A stretch of 64,000 nt of DNA from Christensenella sp. UBA3700 (lineage in GTDB: Bacteria > Bacillota > Clostridia > Christensenellales > UBA3700): positions 2,736 through 66,735 of the forward strand of contig DFIJ01000078.1 of the NCBI GenBank assembly GCA_002372775.1. Direction: 5' to 3'. Both the position numbers and the translations under genes were made by a program. Positions 40,769 through 50,143 of this stretch are shown here, piece after piece. The notes under the pieces are model-generated. The model was not told where the DNA came from. It searched no databases and was given only the letters and a program-made list of their open reading frames with translations. Numbering within the stretch: the first letter of the stretch is position 1; each line of letters opens with the position of its first letter.

Positions 40769-42087
40769 AAAAGACTGTAGTTATTTTTTATTCAAAGGGG
40801 TATTGCGATCAAGTAGCTATCGCATTAAAAGAGTATTATGCAACAAAGCAGCAAGAAGTAAATGCTATTCTTATCGATGAGGATGATTATTCTAACTTCC
40901 ATTTTGCAAATTTCCGCAGAAATTTGTATAAATTCTCAGCTAGAAACACTCCAATTTTCAATAAGTTATTAGGATTCTTCCAAGATAGACAATACGAATC
41001 TAGAATTAGAAGAAGCTTTAAAGAAGAGAATGAAGGTGTAGATAAGATTGAAACTCAAATTGATGCTGATGCAAATCAAGCTGCCAATAAGAGTTCTGCT
41101 CTTTCTAATTTAAAACTAAGAATGCGTCAAGTGGATGTTATTCTTAAGAGATTTATGCCAGAAGCAATTGTTTGTACTACAGCACAATCTTTAAAGAGAG
41201 TTTTAGTTGCTAGAGCAAGACTTGGATATAACAAGATGAAAGTCTTTTCTGCTATTTCTGATTTCTATGCTCATAAGGGATTCATTCTAAAGGGTGTAGA
41301 TAAATATCTTGTTTCTAATATGGCAATAAAACAAGCACTTCAAGCTTATAGAATTCAAGAAGAAGATGTTGAAGTTGTAGGCCATCCAGTTAGAAATGGT
41401 GTTGAGAAAGTTTACGATAAGCAAGAAGTAATGAATTATCTAGGCATTGAGAATAAGGAATTACCAACACTTGTTGTTGCTGGTGGTAGATACGGCTCAA
41501 GCAGAATTAAAACAGCAATCAAAGATGTAATTCAATTTGCAGATAGAGCAAACATTATTGTCCTTTCAGATAATTCTCAATCAGTACGTACATTTGTAAA
41601 TCAAATTTGCAGCAGTTTAAAGATTACAAATAATGTTTATCAAATAGATTCAATTGACGATATCGCAAAGATTTACTCAATTGCAAACTGTGTAATTTGT
41701 ACTCCAACTGCATATATGACATTTGAAGTTATTGCAAGAGGAATTCCTTGTGTTCTTACAAGTCCAATCGACTATAGAGAAAAAGGAAACTTTGAATATT
41801 TAACAAACAATGGTTTCGCACTTGCTGGAAGTGACTCAGAAAGATTAATAGCTGGTCTTACAAGTATCGTAAATAATGATGATGATTGTAAAGAATTCAT
41901 TGATTCAATCAAGGGCGTATTTAAGTTAAACGATGTTAAGAAGTATGGTGATTATATCCTATCTCAAACAGAAGTTAACGAAGACAATAAGATTGTTTCT
42001 ATCGATGATGTTGTTCTTCCAAAAAGAGCAGAAATTATTGAAGACGAAATTGCAGACAAAAAGACAAAGAAGAAGGGAAAGAAATAA
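40765..42087 (+). CDS. GT-B glycosyltransferase (MGDG-synthase/MurG-like)
   Basis: This 440-residue protein has a GT-B fold pattern. The N-terminal half resembles MGDG synthase (VVIFYSKGYCDQ, then an SDFYAHKGF region and VSNMAIKQAL). The C-terminal donor half has GHPVRNGV, VVAGGRYGSS and a CTPTAYMTFEVIARGIPCVL loop. Relatives transfer sugars to diacylglycerol or lipid intermediates at the membrane surface. A lysine-rich tail (KKTKKKGKK) could bind acidic lipids. It is translationally coupled on both sides, which is unusual company (RNase J, tRNA modification) for a lipid enzyme. Confidence 0.7.
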   Translation: MKKTVVIFYSKGYCDQVAIALKEYYATKQQEVNAILIDEDDYSNFHFANFRRNLYKFSARNTPIFNKLLGFFQDRQYESRIRRSFKEENEGVDKIETQIDADANQAANKSSALSNLKLRMRQVDVILKRFMPEAIVCTTAQSLKRVLVARARLGYNKMKVFSAISDFYAHKGFILKGVDKYLVSNMAIKQALQAYRIQEEDVEVVGHPVRNGVEKVYDKQEVMNYLGIENKELPTLVVAGGRYGSSRIKTAIKDVIQFADRANIIVLSDNSQSVRTFVNQICSSLKITNNVYQIDSIDDIAKIYSIANCVICTPTAYMTFEVIARGIPCVLTSPIDYREKGNFEYLTNNGFALAGSDSERLIAGLTSIVNNDDDCKEFIDSIKGVFKLNDVKKYGDYILSQTEVNEDNKIVSIDDVVLPKRAEIIEDEIADKKTKKKGKK

Positions 42088-42374
42088 TGATTAAACACGT
42101 AGTAATGTATAGCTTATTTGATGCTTCAGAAGAAAACAAGGAAGCATTAAAGAATAAATTCCTTTCAATGAAAGGAAAAATTGATGTATTAAAGGACATT
42201 GAATCAGGAGTAGATTATCTAAAATCTGGAAGAAGTTATGATGTTGTATTAATTTGCACATTTGAAACAAAGAAGGATTTAGAAACTTACGCTACACATC
42301 CAGTACATTTACCAGTACTTGCATATGTAAAACCTCTAGTTAGAGAATCTCACTCTGTTGATTTTGAGTATTAA
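42087..42374 (+). CDS. Dabb (stress-responsive alpha/beta barrel) domain protein
   Basis: This 95-residue protein has the Dabb pattern: IKHVVMYSLFD at the N-terminus, a central helix, YDVVLICTFETKKDLETYATHPVH, and a final strand. Such proteins form dimeric ferredoxin-like barrels. Their roles vary and are mostly unknown in bacteria. It starts within the stop of the glycosyltransferase gene and ends two bases before the next gene. Confidence 0.85.
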   Translation: MIKHVVMYSLFDASEENKEALKNKFLSMKGKIDVLKDIESGVDYLKSGRSYDVVLICTFETKKDLETYATHPVHLPVLAYVKPLVRESHSVDFEY

Positions 42375-42376
42375 TT

Positions 42377-43663
42377 ATGGCAGTAGTAATTGGTGTTGAT
42401 AAAGGTTCTATAGCTGAAGAAATGGGAGTAGAAGTTGGGGATGAGCTTCTTGGCTTTAATGGTGAGCCAATAGAAGATATCCTTGATTACTATTACTATG
42501 ACAGCCAAGAAAAGTTTGTTATCAATATGAAAGCAAAGCAAGGCGACATAGTTGACCTTGAAATAGAAAAGGATTTAAACGAGCAACTTGGAATGTCGCT
42601 TGATGATTCTGTGCAATTAAATCCTATTGTTTGCAAAAACAAATGCAAATTCTGCTTCGTAGATCAATTACCAAAGGGCCTAAGAAAAACATTGTATGTA
42701 AAAGATGACGACTATAGATTGTCATTTGTTAGTGGTAGCTTTGTTACTATGACAAATGTTGGACAACACGAATTAGATAGAATAGTTAAATTGCAACTAT
42801 CTCCACTATACATATCCGTTCATGCTTTTACACCAAGTATAAAAACTAAATTGATTGCTAATCCAAATGGTGAAAAATTATTTGACCAAATGCATTTTTT
42901 AGCCGCACATGGTATTAGAATGCATACTCAAATTGTTATGTGTAAGGATTTAAATGATGGCGAGGAGTTAAAAAAGACATTAACTGAACTTGCTAAATTA
43001 AGACCTAGCGTACAAACAATCGCTGTTGTTCCTGTCGGAATGACAACACATAGAGAAGGATTATCTGATCTAAAACCAGTAGATAAGCAATGTGCTATAG
43101 ACACAATTAAGATGGTTGAAGCTTTTAATAAGGAGCAAGGTGGATTGTTCTGTTGGTGTTCAGATGAATTCTACGTTAAAGCTGATCTTCCTGTTCCATC
43201 ACTTGAATATTATGGAAAGCTTGATCAAATTGAAAATGGTATAGGTCTTTGTAGAGTCTTTGTTGATGCTGCAAAAGATGAACTTGCAAATGTTAACGTT
43301 TGTGATAAAAAAGCGACAATTGGTCTTATAACAGGACAATCATTCAAGGGATATCTAAAAAAAGTTACAGAAATGATTAATGAGAAATATCCAAATGTTG
43401 AGTTTAAGATATATGACATTATCAATAATTTCTTTGGGACAACAATTACTGTAGCAGGTTTAATTACTGGAACAGATATTGTTGCTCAAGTAAAGGATGC
43501 TCCTAAAGATATTGTTATACCAGCAACAATGCTAAGAGAGTTTACTACAACATTCTTAGATGGTATGACTGTTGAAGGACTTGAAAATAAATTAAATGCA
43601 AAAATACACGTTAGCCAAGGTGGTGCAAGCTTGGTTAAGATAGTAGGAGAAATAGTTAAATGA
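42377..43663 (+). CDS. DUF512 radical-SAM-like protein with N-terminal PDZ domain
   Basis: This 428-residue protein has a PDZ-like start (VDKGSIAEEMGVEVGDELLGFNG). A cysteine motif CKNKCKFCFVDQLP (near 86) follows, resembling the Fe-S cluster site of radical SAM enzymes, and then a DUF512 C-terminal half. In Clostridia this gene is regularly next to der, as here (four-base overlap, ATGA). Its reaction is not known; the conserved link to a ribosome-assembly GTPase suggests an RNA or ribosome role, by inference. Confidence 0.87.
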   Translation: MAVVIGVDKGSIAEEMGVEVGDELLGFNGEPIEDILDYYYYDSQEKFVINMKAKQGDIVDLEIEKDLNEQLGMSLDDSVQLNPIVCKNKCKFCFVDQLPKGLRKTLYVKDDDYRLSFVSGSFVTMTNVGQHELDRIVKLQLSPLYISVHAFTPSIKTKLIANPNGEKLFDQMHFLAAHGIRMHTQIVMCKDLNDGEELKKTLTELAKLRPSVQTIAVVPVGMTTHREGLSDLKPVDKQCAIDTIKMVEAFNKEQGGLFCWCSDEFYVKADLPVPSLEYYGKLDQIENGIGLCRVFVDAAKDELANVNVCDKKATIGLITGQSFKGYLKKVTEMINEKYPNVEFKIYDIINNFFGTTITVAGLITGTDIVAQVKDAPKDIVIPATMLREFTTTFLDGMTVEGLENKLNAKIHVSQGGASLVKIVGEIVK

Positions 43664-44988
43664 AGAGATTACCACTAATAGCGATAGTCGGAAGACCTAA
43701 CGTAGGAAAAAGCACGCTTTTCAACAAGATAGTTGGAAAGAGAGTTTCTATTGTTGAGGACTTTGAAGGTGTTACAAGAGATAGAGTGTATTGTGACGCA
43801 GAATGGTGCGGACGTAAATTTACACTAATAGATACAGGCGGTCTTGATGTTAAGAGCGAAGATATAATGTGGTCACATATTAGAACACAAGCAGAGCTTG
43901 CAATTGATCTTGCAGATGCAATTATCTTTGTTGTTGATGGAAGAGTTGGTGTTACTCAAAACGATATTGAAGTATCTGACATTTTGAAAAAGACAAGTAA
44001 GCCAGTAATTATTGCAGCAAACAAAGTAGATAATAACGATACCACAAATGTATATGATTTCTATGATTTAGCAGTAGGAGAAGTAATTCCTTTATCTGCA
44101 GAGCATGGAAGTGGCGTTGGAGATTTATTAGACGCAGTTCTTGCAAACGTTGATGCTTCTCAATTTGAAAATGAAGATGAAGATGTTTTAAAGATTGCTA
44201 TCGTTGGAAAACCAAACGCAGGAAAGAGCTCTTTAACTAATAAGATTTTAGGGAAAGAAAGAGTTATCGTTTCTGATATTGCTGGAACAACACGTGATGC
44301 TATAGATACACCTTTTACATATAATGGTAGAAAGTGCAAGATTATTGATACAGCAGGTATTAGAAAGAAAGCATCAGTTGAGGAAGGTATTGAACAATAT
44401 TCAGTATTAAGATCATTAGCTGCTATTAGAGAAGCTGATGTTGTATTAATAGTTATTGATGCTTATTCAGGTTTTTCAGAACAAGACACAAAGATTTGTG
44501 GTTATGTTCATGAACAAGGAAAACCATCAGTTATTCTAATGAATAAATGGGATTTAATTGAAAAGGATACTCATACAGTAAATGTATTTAATGAGGATCT
44601 AAAGAGAGAATTGAATTTCATGGATTATTTTGTACCTCTATATATCTCTGCAAAAACAGGTCAAAGAGTAGATAGAGTATTAAAAGCAATTTTTGAAGTT
44701 TATGAAGAAGCTTCTAAGCGTGTAGCAACTGGCGTATTAAATGATATTATTGCTGATGCCATCGTTGCTAATGAACCACCAAGCGTTCACGGAAAGAGAT
44801 TAAGAGTATATTATGTAACTCAAGCGCAAACAAATCCACCAGTGTTCTTGTTCTTTGTTAACGACACATCATTAATGCACTTTAGTTATTTAAGATATTT
44901 AGAGAATGTTTTAAGAAAGACATTCGTATTTAAAGGAACACCTATAAAACTAATTATTAGAGAAAAAGGTGAAGAAGACAAAAAGTAG
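43660..44988 (+). CDS. der: Ribosome assembly GTPase Der (EngA)
   Basis: This 442-residue protein has two tandem GTPase domains. The first P-loop is GRPNVGKS (11-18) with DTGG and NKVD. The second is GKPNAGKS (near 183) with DTAGIRKKA and NKWD. A C-terminal KH-like domain follows. Der is required for 50S maturation. The double-GTPase layout is diagnostic. Confidence 0.98.
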   Translation: MKRLPLIAIVGRPNVGKSTLFNKIVGKRVSIVEDFEGVTRDRVYCDAEWCGRKFTLIDTGGLDVKSEDIMWSHIRTQAELAIDLADAIIFVVDGRVGVTQNDIEVSDILKKTSKPVIIAANKVDNNDTTNVYDFYDLAVGEVIPLSAEHGSGVGDLLDAVLANVDASQFENEDEDVLKIAIVGKPNAGKSSLTNKILGKERVIVSDIAGTTRDAIDTPFTYNGRKCKIIDTAGIRKKASVEEGIEQYSVLRSLAAIREADVVLIVIDAYSGFSEQDTKICGYVHEQGKPSVILMNKWDLIEKDTHTVNVFNEDLKRELNFMDYFVPLYISAKTGQRVDRVLKAIFEVYEEASKRVATGVLNDIIADAIVANEPPSVHGKRLRVYYVTQAQTNPPVFLFFVNDTSLMHFSYLRYLENVLRKTFVFKGTPIKLIIREKGEEDKK

Positions 44989-45022
44989 TTAAAAATTTTT
45001 ATTAAAATGGAGATATAGAAAA

Positions 45023-46291
45023 ATGAATTATTTAGAACTTAGTAAAGAAAAGAAAGCTCAACTTCTTGATGAAGTAAACAAAGAGTTCAACGCCTTCGTT
45101 GCAAAAGGTTACAAGGTTGATATCTCAAGAGGAAAGCCATGTTCAGAACAATTAGACATTGGTATGGAAATGTTTAAGGGTATTGATAAAGCTTTAGAAA
45201 GCATGCCAAAGAACTATAGAAACTATGGTATGTTATCTGGTATTCCAGAAATGCAACAATTATTTGCTGACATGTTAGGTTTAAAGCCAGCTAATATCAT
45301 TGTTGGTGGCAGCAGTTCATTAAACTTGATGTACGATACTATCCAAAGAGCTTTACAATTTGGTGTTTGTGGTGAAAAGCCATGGAATGATTCAAAGGTT
45401 AAGTTTATTTGCCCAATTCCAGGTTATGATAGACACTTTGCAATCTGCGAACATTTCGGTATTGAAATGATCTCAGTTCCAATGAACGAAGATGGTCCTA
45501 TTATGGATGTTGTTGAAAAATTAGTTTCATTAGATGATTCAATCAAGGGTATTTGGTGCGTGCCTAAGTATTCAAACCCATCTGGTTGCGTATATTCAAA
45601 TGAAGTTGTAGATAGACTTGCAAAGATGAAGACAAAGGCAAAAGATTTCAGAATTTTCTGGGATAATGCGTATGTTGTTCATGATTTAACAGATACTCCA
45701 GAAAAGTTAGCCAACATTATGACAGTTGCTGAAAAGTATGGTAACGAAGATAGAATCTATGAATTCGCTTCAACATCTAAGGTAACTCTTGCTGGTGCTG
45801 GTGTAGCTTGTATCGGTGCTTCTGAAAAGAACATTAAGGATATCTTATCTCACTTAACAATTGAAACAATCAGTTACGATAAGGTTAACCAATATATCCA
45901 TTATTTATTCTTAAAGGATATGAACAATATTGCTGCTATCATGAAGAAGCAAAGAGAAGTAATTAAACCTAAGTTCGATAAATTCATTAATGCATTCACA
46001 GAGGAATTCTCTACAGATAGCAATATCGCTAAGTGGACAAATCCAAAGGGTGGATATTTCATTACTCTTGATGTATATCAAGGATGTGCTAAGCGTGTTT
46101 ACGAATTATGTAAAGAAGCTGGCTTAACATTAACAAAGGCTGGAGCTCCATTCCCATATGGAAGAGATGATGATGACAAGACATTAAGAATTGCTCCAAC
46201 ATTTACATCAACATCAGATTTAGATATCTCAATCGCTATCTTAATTTGTTGCGTAAAGAAGGCTTGTCTTGAAAAGTTATTAGAGGACTAA
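45023..46291 (+). CDS. Aspartate aminotransferase, subgroup 1c type
   Basis: This 422-residue PLP aminotransferase has the unusual start found in the subgroup 1c Asp aminotransferases (KGYKVDISRGKPCSEQLD). GGSSSLNLMYDT, PGYDRHF, NPSGCVYS, FWDNAYVVHD and the PLP-lysine segment FASTSKVTLAGAGV (near 250) follow, with APFPYGRDDDD near the end. It should exchange amino groups between aspartate and 2-oxoglutarate. GGAGA precedes the ATG. Alternative amino-donor specificity cannot be excluded. Confidence 0.88.
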   Translation: MNYLELSKEKKAQLLDEVNKEFNAFVAKGYKVDISRGKPCSEQLDIGMEMFKGIDKALESMPKNYRNYGMLSGIPEMQQLFADMLGLKPANIIVGGSSSLNLMYDTIQRALQFGVCGEKPWNDSKVKFICPIPGYDRHFAICEHFGIEMISVPMNEDGPIMDVVEKLVSLDDSIKGIWCVPKYSNPSGCVYSNEVVDRLAKMKTKAKDFRIFWDNAYVVHDLTDTPEKLANIMTVAEKYGNEDRIYEFASTSKVTLAGAGVACIGASEKNIKDILSHLTIETISYDKVNQYIHYLFLKDMNNIAAIMKKQREVIKPKFDKFINAFTEEFSTDSNIAKWTNPKGGYFITLDVYQGCAKRVYELCKEAGLTLTKAGAPFPYGRDDDDKTLRIAPTFTSTSDLDISIAILICCVKKACLEKLLED

Positions 46292-46295
46292 TTAT

Positions 46296-46832
46296 ATGAA
46301 GATATTAATTGCATCAGACATTCATGGTTCGCAATACTATGCTAAGAAATTAGTAGATAGATTTAATGCGGAAAAAGCAGATAAAATGGTGCTTCTTGGA
46401 GATGTTTATAACCATGGTCCAAGAAACCCATTTCCAAAGGACTATAATCCAATGGGAGTTGCTGCTATTCTAAACTCAATTAAGGATAAACTTATTGTAG
46501 TTAAAGGTAATTGCGATAGTGAAGTTGATCAAATGATATCTGAATTCACATTTGTTGAGAGCGCTCAACTTTATGTCGATGGAAAGGTTATTACATGTAC
46601 ACATGGTCATAAGCTAAACAAAGACAACATGGATACAAGTGTTGGTGATGTTTTAGCTTATGGACATTTCCATACGAACTTTATGGAAAGAGTAAACGGA
46701 GTCTTGGTAGTAAATCCAGGTTCTGTGTCTCTTCCTAAAGAAAATTCCGTTTCTGGCTATCTTTTATTATTTAATAATAATATGATACAATATAATATAG
46801 AAGGGGAATTAATTCAACAAGAAACAATCTAG
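46296..46832 (+). CDS. yfcE: YfcE-type metallophosphodiesterase
   Basis: This 178-residue calcineurin-like phosphoesterase shows DIHGS (metal site), LLGDVYNHG, KGNCDSE, THGHK and GHFHT in the right order. The YfcE/MJ0936 family cleaves phosphodiesters; the natural substrate is not settled. It begins four bases after the aminotransferase stop, so it closes that transcript. Confidence 0.9.
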   Translation: MKILIASDIHGSQYYAKKLVDRFNAEKADKMVLLGDVYNHGPRNPFPKDYNPMGVAAILNSIKDKLIVVKGNCDSEVDQMISEFTFVESAQLYVDGKVITCTHGHKLNKDNMDTSVGDVLAYGHFHTNFMERVNGVLVVNPGSVSLPKENSVSGYLLLFNNNMIQYNIEGELIQQETI

Positions 46833-46860
46833 TAGATATTTATCCGTAGGGGGAAGTAGA

Positions 46861-47166
46861 ATGTCAAAAAAAGGTTCTTCTGGATATTCAGGCAGCACAG
46901 TTGTAAACTTTGCATGTTTAATTGCTATAGTTATCGCTATAGTTATTTGGGTATTACAAATCGTATATAAATATACTGATTGGACTTTTATTGGCAGTAT
47001 TAATGGTGTTTTATCCATCGTAAAAGATGTTTTGTTAGCCGTCGTTGTTTTCCTTTGCGGTATTCGCTACGCCTTATCAATGAAAGATTCTACAACTAGA
47101 ACTATATTGCTAATCTTATGCATAATGTTTGCAGTCCTATTTATTGTTGGGATTGTATTACTATAA
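46861..47166 (+). CDS. Small membrane protein, function unknown
   Basis: This 101-residue protein has a serine/glycine-rich N-terminus (KKGSSGYSGST) and three hydrophobic segments (about 15-37, 49-68 and 79-100). I recognise no family. AGGGGGAAG is a strong ribosome binding site. It lies 30 bases ahead of the leucine-rich-repeat gene with no terminator between, so it may help display or anchor that product, which is inference from position. Confidence 0.7.
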   Translation: MSKKGSSGYSGSTVVNFACLIAIVIAIVIWVLQIVYKYTDWTFIGSINGVLSIVKDVLLAVVVFLCGIRYALSMKDSTTRTILLILCIMFAVLFIVGIVLL

Positions 47167-47196
47167 CTATAAAATAAACTCTACTCGGAGGGGCTT

Positions 47197-48459
47197 ATGA
47201 AAAAGAAAATTATGGTGGCATCATTCAGCTTGGTTCTAATGTGCTTAACGGTTAGTTTGGCGTTTATTCCATTTTTGCAAGACAGTGGAAAGACAGTAGA
47301 CCCAGTAGGTATATCATTAAGTGCTGATGATCAAGTCGCACAAGAAGTTGTACAAGAAACTGCACAAGAGGAAGAAGTTTCTGGTACATATGAGATCCAA
47401 ACTCCTGTTATAGCAGAAAATGAAGATTCTCAGGCTGTGGATGTAACAGAACCAGTTAATAGTGTAGACGAAGGTGTAGCTACTCTATATTTTGAAAAGG
47501 CATTAATTCCAGGTACATCATCATATAAATTAACTAAGGCAACACCTACAGCTAAAAAGGTTGTAGCTAATTCTACTGATTCGATAACAGTAATCGGTAA
47601 GAATGCATTTTTAAATTGTACAGACGTTATTTCAATTGACTTATCTAAGTTAACAGAATTAACAACTATTGAAGAAAAAGCTTTCTTTGGATGTACAAAT
47701 CTTGAAGAAATTATTATTCCATCTTCAGTTACAAGTTTTGGTAAATGTGCATTTGAAGGAACTCAATGGCTAGTAGATGCAAGAAAGTCATCAGATAAGG
47801 GTTTAGTTATAGTAAATAGAGTACTTGTAGATGGTTATGCAGCAACAGGTGCTGTTGAAGTACCAAATTTAGTTCAATCTATTTCAGAAGAGGCATTTGC
47901 TTACAATAAGACAATGAAGTCATTAATGATTGGCTCTGTATCTAATATCCCAGCTAATATGTGTACTGGCTGTAAGGTTTTAGATAAGATTGATATCTCA
48001 GGTGCAACTACTATTGGTGCAATGGCATTCTATAATTGCGCAGCTTTAAAGACAGTATTACTAGGATCAGCACTTACAACAATCAATATGTATGCATTCT
48101 CTAATTGTACAAAACTTGAAGAAGTTTCATTTGAACATGTTACTAACTTAAGCACAATTGGTTATTCAGCATTTGCAGATTGTACAGCATTAAATAAAGT
48201 TATTTTCAATATGGACATTGATTTAATTGATATCTGTGCATTTGCAAGATGTACAAGACTTGAAACAATTTCTTTCTGTTCTTCACTAGGTGAAGTTGAA
48301 GTTAACGAAAATGTTGTAATTAATGTATTAGTTAAAGATGGTGCATTTGGTGGATGTAAGAACTTAAAGAATATCAATAAATATGCAACAGGAGCTAATG
48401 TAGTATTCACATTTGAAGACTTTGCTTTAAGAGATACATATTATGCAGCACACTCATAA
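47197..48459 (+). CDS. Secreted BspA-like leucine-rich-repeat protein
   Basis: This 420-residue protein has an N-terminal signal peptide (about 1-24), a Glu/Gln/Val-rich low-complexity stretch (35-75), then about ten LRR_5 (BspA-type) units of the form AF-x-x-C-x-x-L-x-x-(I/V). Examples are AFFGCTNLEEI, AFYNCAALKTV and AFADCTALNKV. Such repeats occur in adhesins of host-associated bacteria. No LPXTG or membrane anchor ends the protein, so it may be released or held by another factor. CGGAGGGG precedes the ATG, and a strong terminator follows. Confidence 0.87.
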   Translation: MKKKIMVASFSLVLMCLTVSLAFIPFLQDSGKTVDPVGISLSADDQVAQEVVQETAQEEEVSGTYEIQTPVIAENEDSQAVDVTEPVNSVDEGVATLYFEKALIPGTSSYKLTKATPTAKKVVANSTDSITVIGKNAFLNCTDVISIDLSKLTELTTIEEKAFFGCTNLEEIIIPSSVTSFGKCAFEGTQWLVDARKSSDKGLVIVNRVLVDGYAATGAVEVPNLVQSISEEAFAYNKTMKSLMIGSVSNIPANMCTGCKVLDKIDISGATTIGAMAFYNCAALKTVLLGSALTTINMYAFSNCTKLEEVSFEHVTNLSTIGYSAFADCTALNKVIFNMDIDLIDICAFARCTRLETISFCSSLGEVEVNENVVINVLVKDGAFGGCKNLKNINKYATGANVVFTFEDFALRDTYYAAHS

Positions 48460-48480
48460 TAAATAATAGTAAAGATACAA

Positions 48481-48515
48481 AGAGGTATCATGTTAAAATG
48501 GTACCTCTTTTTTTT
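48481..48515 (+). terminator. Rho-independent terminator after the LRR gene
   Basis: AGAGGTATCAT / ATGGTACCTCT (one mismatch) with a short AT loop is followed by T8. Confidence 0.93.
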
Positions 48516-48525
48516 ATGTTTATAG

Positions 48526-48531
48526 TACAAT
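48526..48531 (+). promoter_or_regulatory. -10 element, leaderless start for the EamA gene
   Basis: TACAAT lies eight bases before the ATG at 48539, so transcription would begin at or next to the start codon. There is no ribosome binding site. The -35 position falls in the upstream terminator and is poor. Confidence 0.5.
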
Positions 48532-48538
48532 TATCAAT

Positions 48539-49474
48539 ATGAATAAAAAACAAATAAAAAACGTATTATTCTTGCTTGCTACCGCAGTCATCTGGGGTAT
48601 AGCGTTCGTGTCGCAAAGGTCGGCCGCAACATCCTCAATGGGTGCATTTACTTTTAATGGTATAAGATACTTAATGGGCGGAATTGCATTAATTCCTGCG
48701 GTTTTTGTTTTTAGAGCAATAGATAAGAAAAAGGGAGTATACAAAGATTTATCTTTGGCGGAATATAAGGCATATAACATAAACACTGTTAAATACGGTT
48801 TAATATCAGGCTTTATTTTGATTGTTGCTTCTATTCTTCAACAAAAAGGTATTGAGGGAATGTCCTCTGGTAAAGCTGGATTTATTACAGCTTTATATAT
48901 AATATTTACTCCTATCTTTGGAATATTCTTCCATAGAAAACCATCAAGTATTATCTGGATAGCAGCACCTCTTGCTATTATCGGAATGTTTATGTTGTGT
49001 ATGGTTGGGGAGAGTTTTGTATTTACAAAATATGAAATATTTGTATTGTTGTGTTCATTTGCTTTTACAGCACATATACTATACCTATCTCACATTACTC
49101 CAAAATGCGACGTTATAAAGCTTTGCTGCATTCAGTATTTATTTTCAGGTACTTTATCAAGTATAGCTATGTTTATATTTGAGACTCCAAGTATAGATGT
49201 AATAAAAGATTGTATTCCTCAGCTTTTATATTCAGGTTTAATGTCAGCCGGACTTGGTTATACATTTAATGCTCTTGGCCAAAGAAACTTCTCACCAACT
49301 ATTGCTGCAATGATTCTTTGTTTAGAATCTCCTATTTCTGCTATTGCTGGATGGGTTATACTAAAAGAGAGCTTATCACTTGTACAATGGCTTGGATGTT
49401 TAGTAATGTTAATTGCTATTGTAATCGCTCAAATACCAACAAATAAGAATAAACAACAAGAGAATAAGGAATAA
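48539..49474 (+). CDS. EamA/DMT family transporter
   Basis: This 311-residue protein has ten hydrophobic segments in two EamA repeats (first FLLATAVIWGIAFVSQRSA, second starting near 150). The C-terminal SPISAIAGWVILKESLS motif is typical. Family members export amino acids, nucleosides or other metabolites. The gene has no ribosome binding site. It ends one base before thiN, so it is coupled to thiamine pyrophosphokinase; a thiamine-related substrate is a guess from position only. Confidence 0.87.
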   Translation: MNKKQIKNVLFLLATAVIWGIAFVSQRSAATSSMGAFTFNGIRYLMGGIALIPAVFVFRAIDKKKGVYKDLSLAEYKAYNINTVKYGLISGFILIVASILQQKGIEGMSSGKAGFITALYIIFTPIFGIFFHRKPSSIIWIAAPLAIIGMFMLCMVGESFVFTKYEIFVLLCSFAFTAHILYLSHITPKCDVIKLCCIQYLFSGTLSSIAMFIFETPSIDVIKDCIPQLLYSGLMSAGLGYTFNALGQRNFSPTIAAMILCLESPISAIAGWVILKESLSLVQWLGCLVMLIAIVIAQIPTNKNKQQENKE

Positions 49475-49475
49475 C

Positions 49476-50075
49476 ATGAAAGCTGCTATAGTTTTAAAAT
49501 CACCTAATGAAATTGCTCAAATTGAGGAAGAATATATAATAGCTGCAGATGCAGGATATTTATCTTGTGTTAAACAAAATAAGAAAGTAGCTATAGCTAT
49601 TGGTGATTTTGATTCAGCAAATATTCCAAATGATTTAGATGTTATAAAACTTAATGTAGAGAAAGATGTTACAGATGGTGAAGCTGCATTAGATTTAGCA
49701 ATAGAAAAAGGTTTTAAAGAAATTTCAATATATGGACTTGGCGGCGGAAAAATTGATCATATTTTATGTAATTTAGCATTACTTGCTAGAGGATATAACA
49801 AAGGTGCTCGTGTAATCGCAAAAGAGCCTAATTGTGATATCTATTATTCGGAGACGGGCAAATTCTCATTTGATGCAATAAAAGGGCGTGATTTCTCTAT
49901 TATCGCCTTTGGAGATAATGCTGTTGTATCTAATGGGGTAGGATGTAAATATAAAATAGATAATATTGAATTATCTAAGTATAATTTAGGTCAAGGCATT
50001 TCAAATAAAGCTCAAGAAGATTTTGTATCATTTGATATTTTAAAAGGTTCAGTTTTAATTTTCATATATAAATAA
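49476..50075 (+). CDS. thiN: Thiamine pyrophosphokinase
   Basis: This 199-residue enzyme transfers pyrophosphate from ATP to thiamine. The active-site motifs are IIAADAGY, AIGDFDS (near 45), DGEAALDLA and GLGGGKIDH (near 91). A beta-sandwich C-terminal half (NGVGCKYKIDN...) carries the thiamine site. It converges with thiT, which imports the substrate. Together they are a complete salvage route from external thiamine to TPP. It starts one base after the EamA gene. Confidence 0.93.
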   Translation: MKAAIVLKSPNEIAQIEEEYIIAADAGYLSCVKQNKKVAIAIGDFDSANIPNDLDVIKLNVEKDVTDGEAALDLAIEKGFKEISIYGLGGGKIDHILCNLALLARGYNKGARVIAKEPNCDIYYSETGKFSFDAIKGRDFSIIAFGDNAVVSNGVGCKYKIDNIELSKYNLGQGISNKAQEDFVSFDILKGSVLIFIYK

Positions 50076-50082
50076 AAGCAGA

Positions 50083-50109
50083 GACGACCCACGCGTTTTG
50101 TGGATCGTC
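50083..50109 (-). terminator. Hairpin between thiN and thiT, probably the thiT terminator (minus strand)
   Basis: On the minus strand GACGATCCAC / GTGGGTCGTC pairs over 10 bp with one G-U, followed by TCTGCTTTTATTT. In the plus direction the same position is a C-A mismatch and there is no T tract, so it favours the minus strand. Confidence 0.6.
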
Positions 50110-50143
50110 CTGACTAAAATAAGAATATGGTATATAAGATTAC

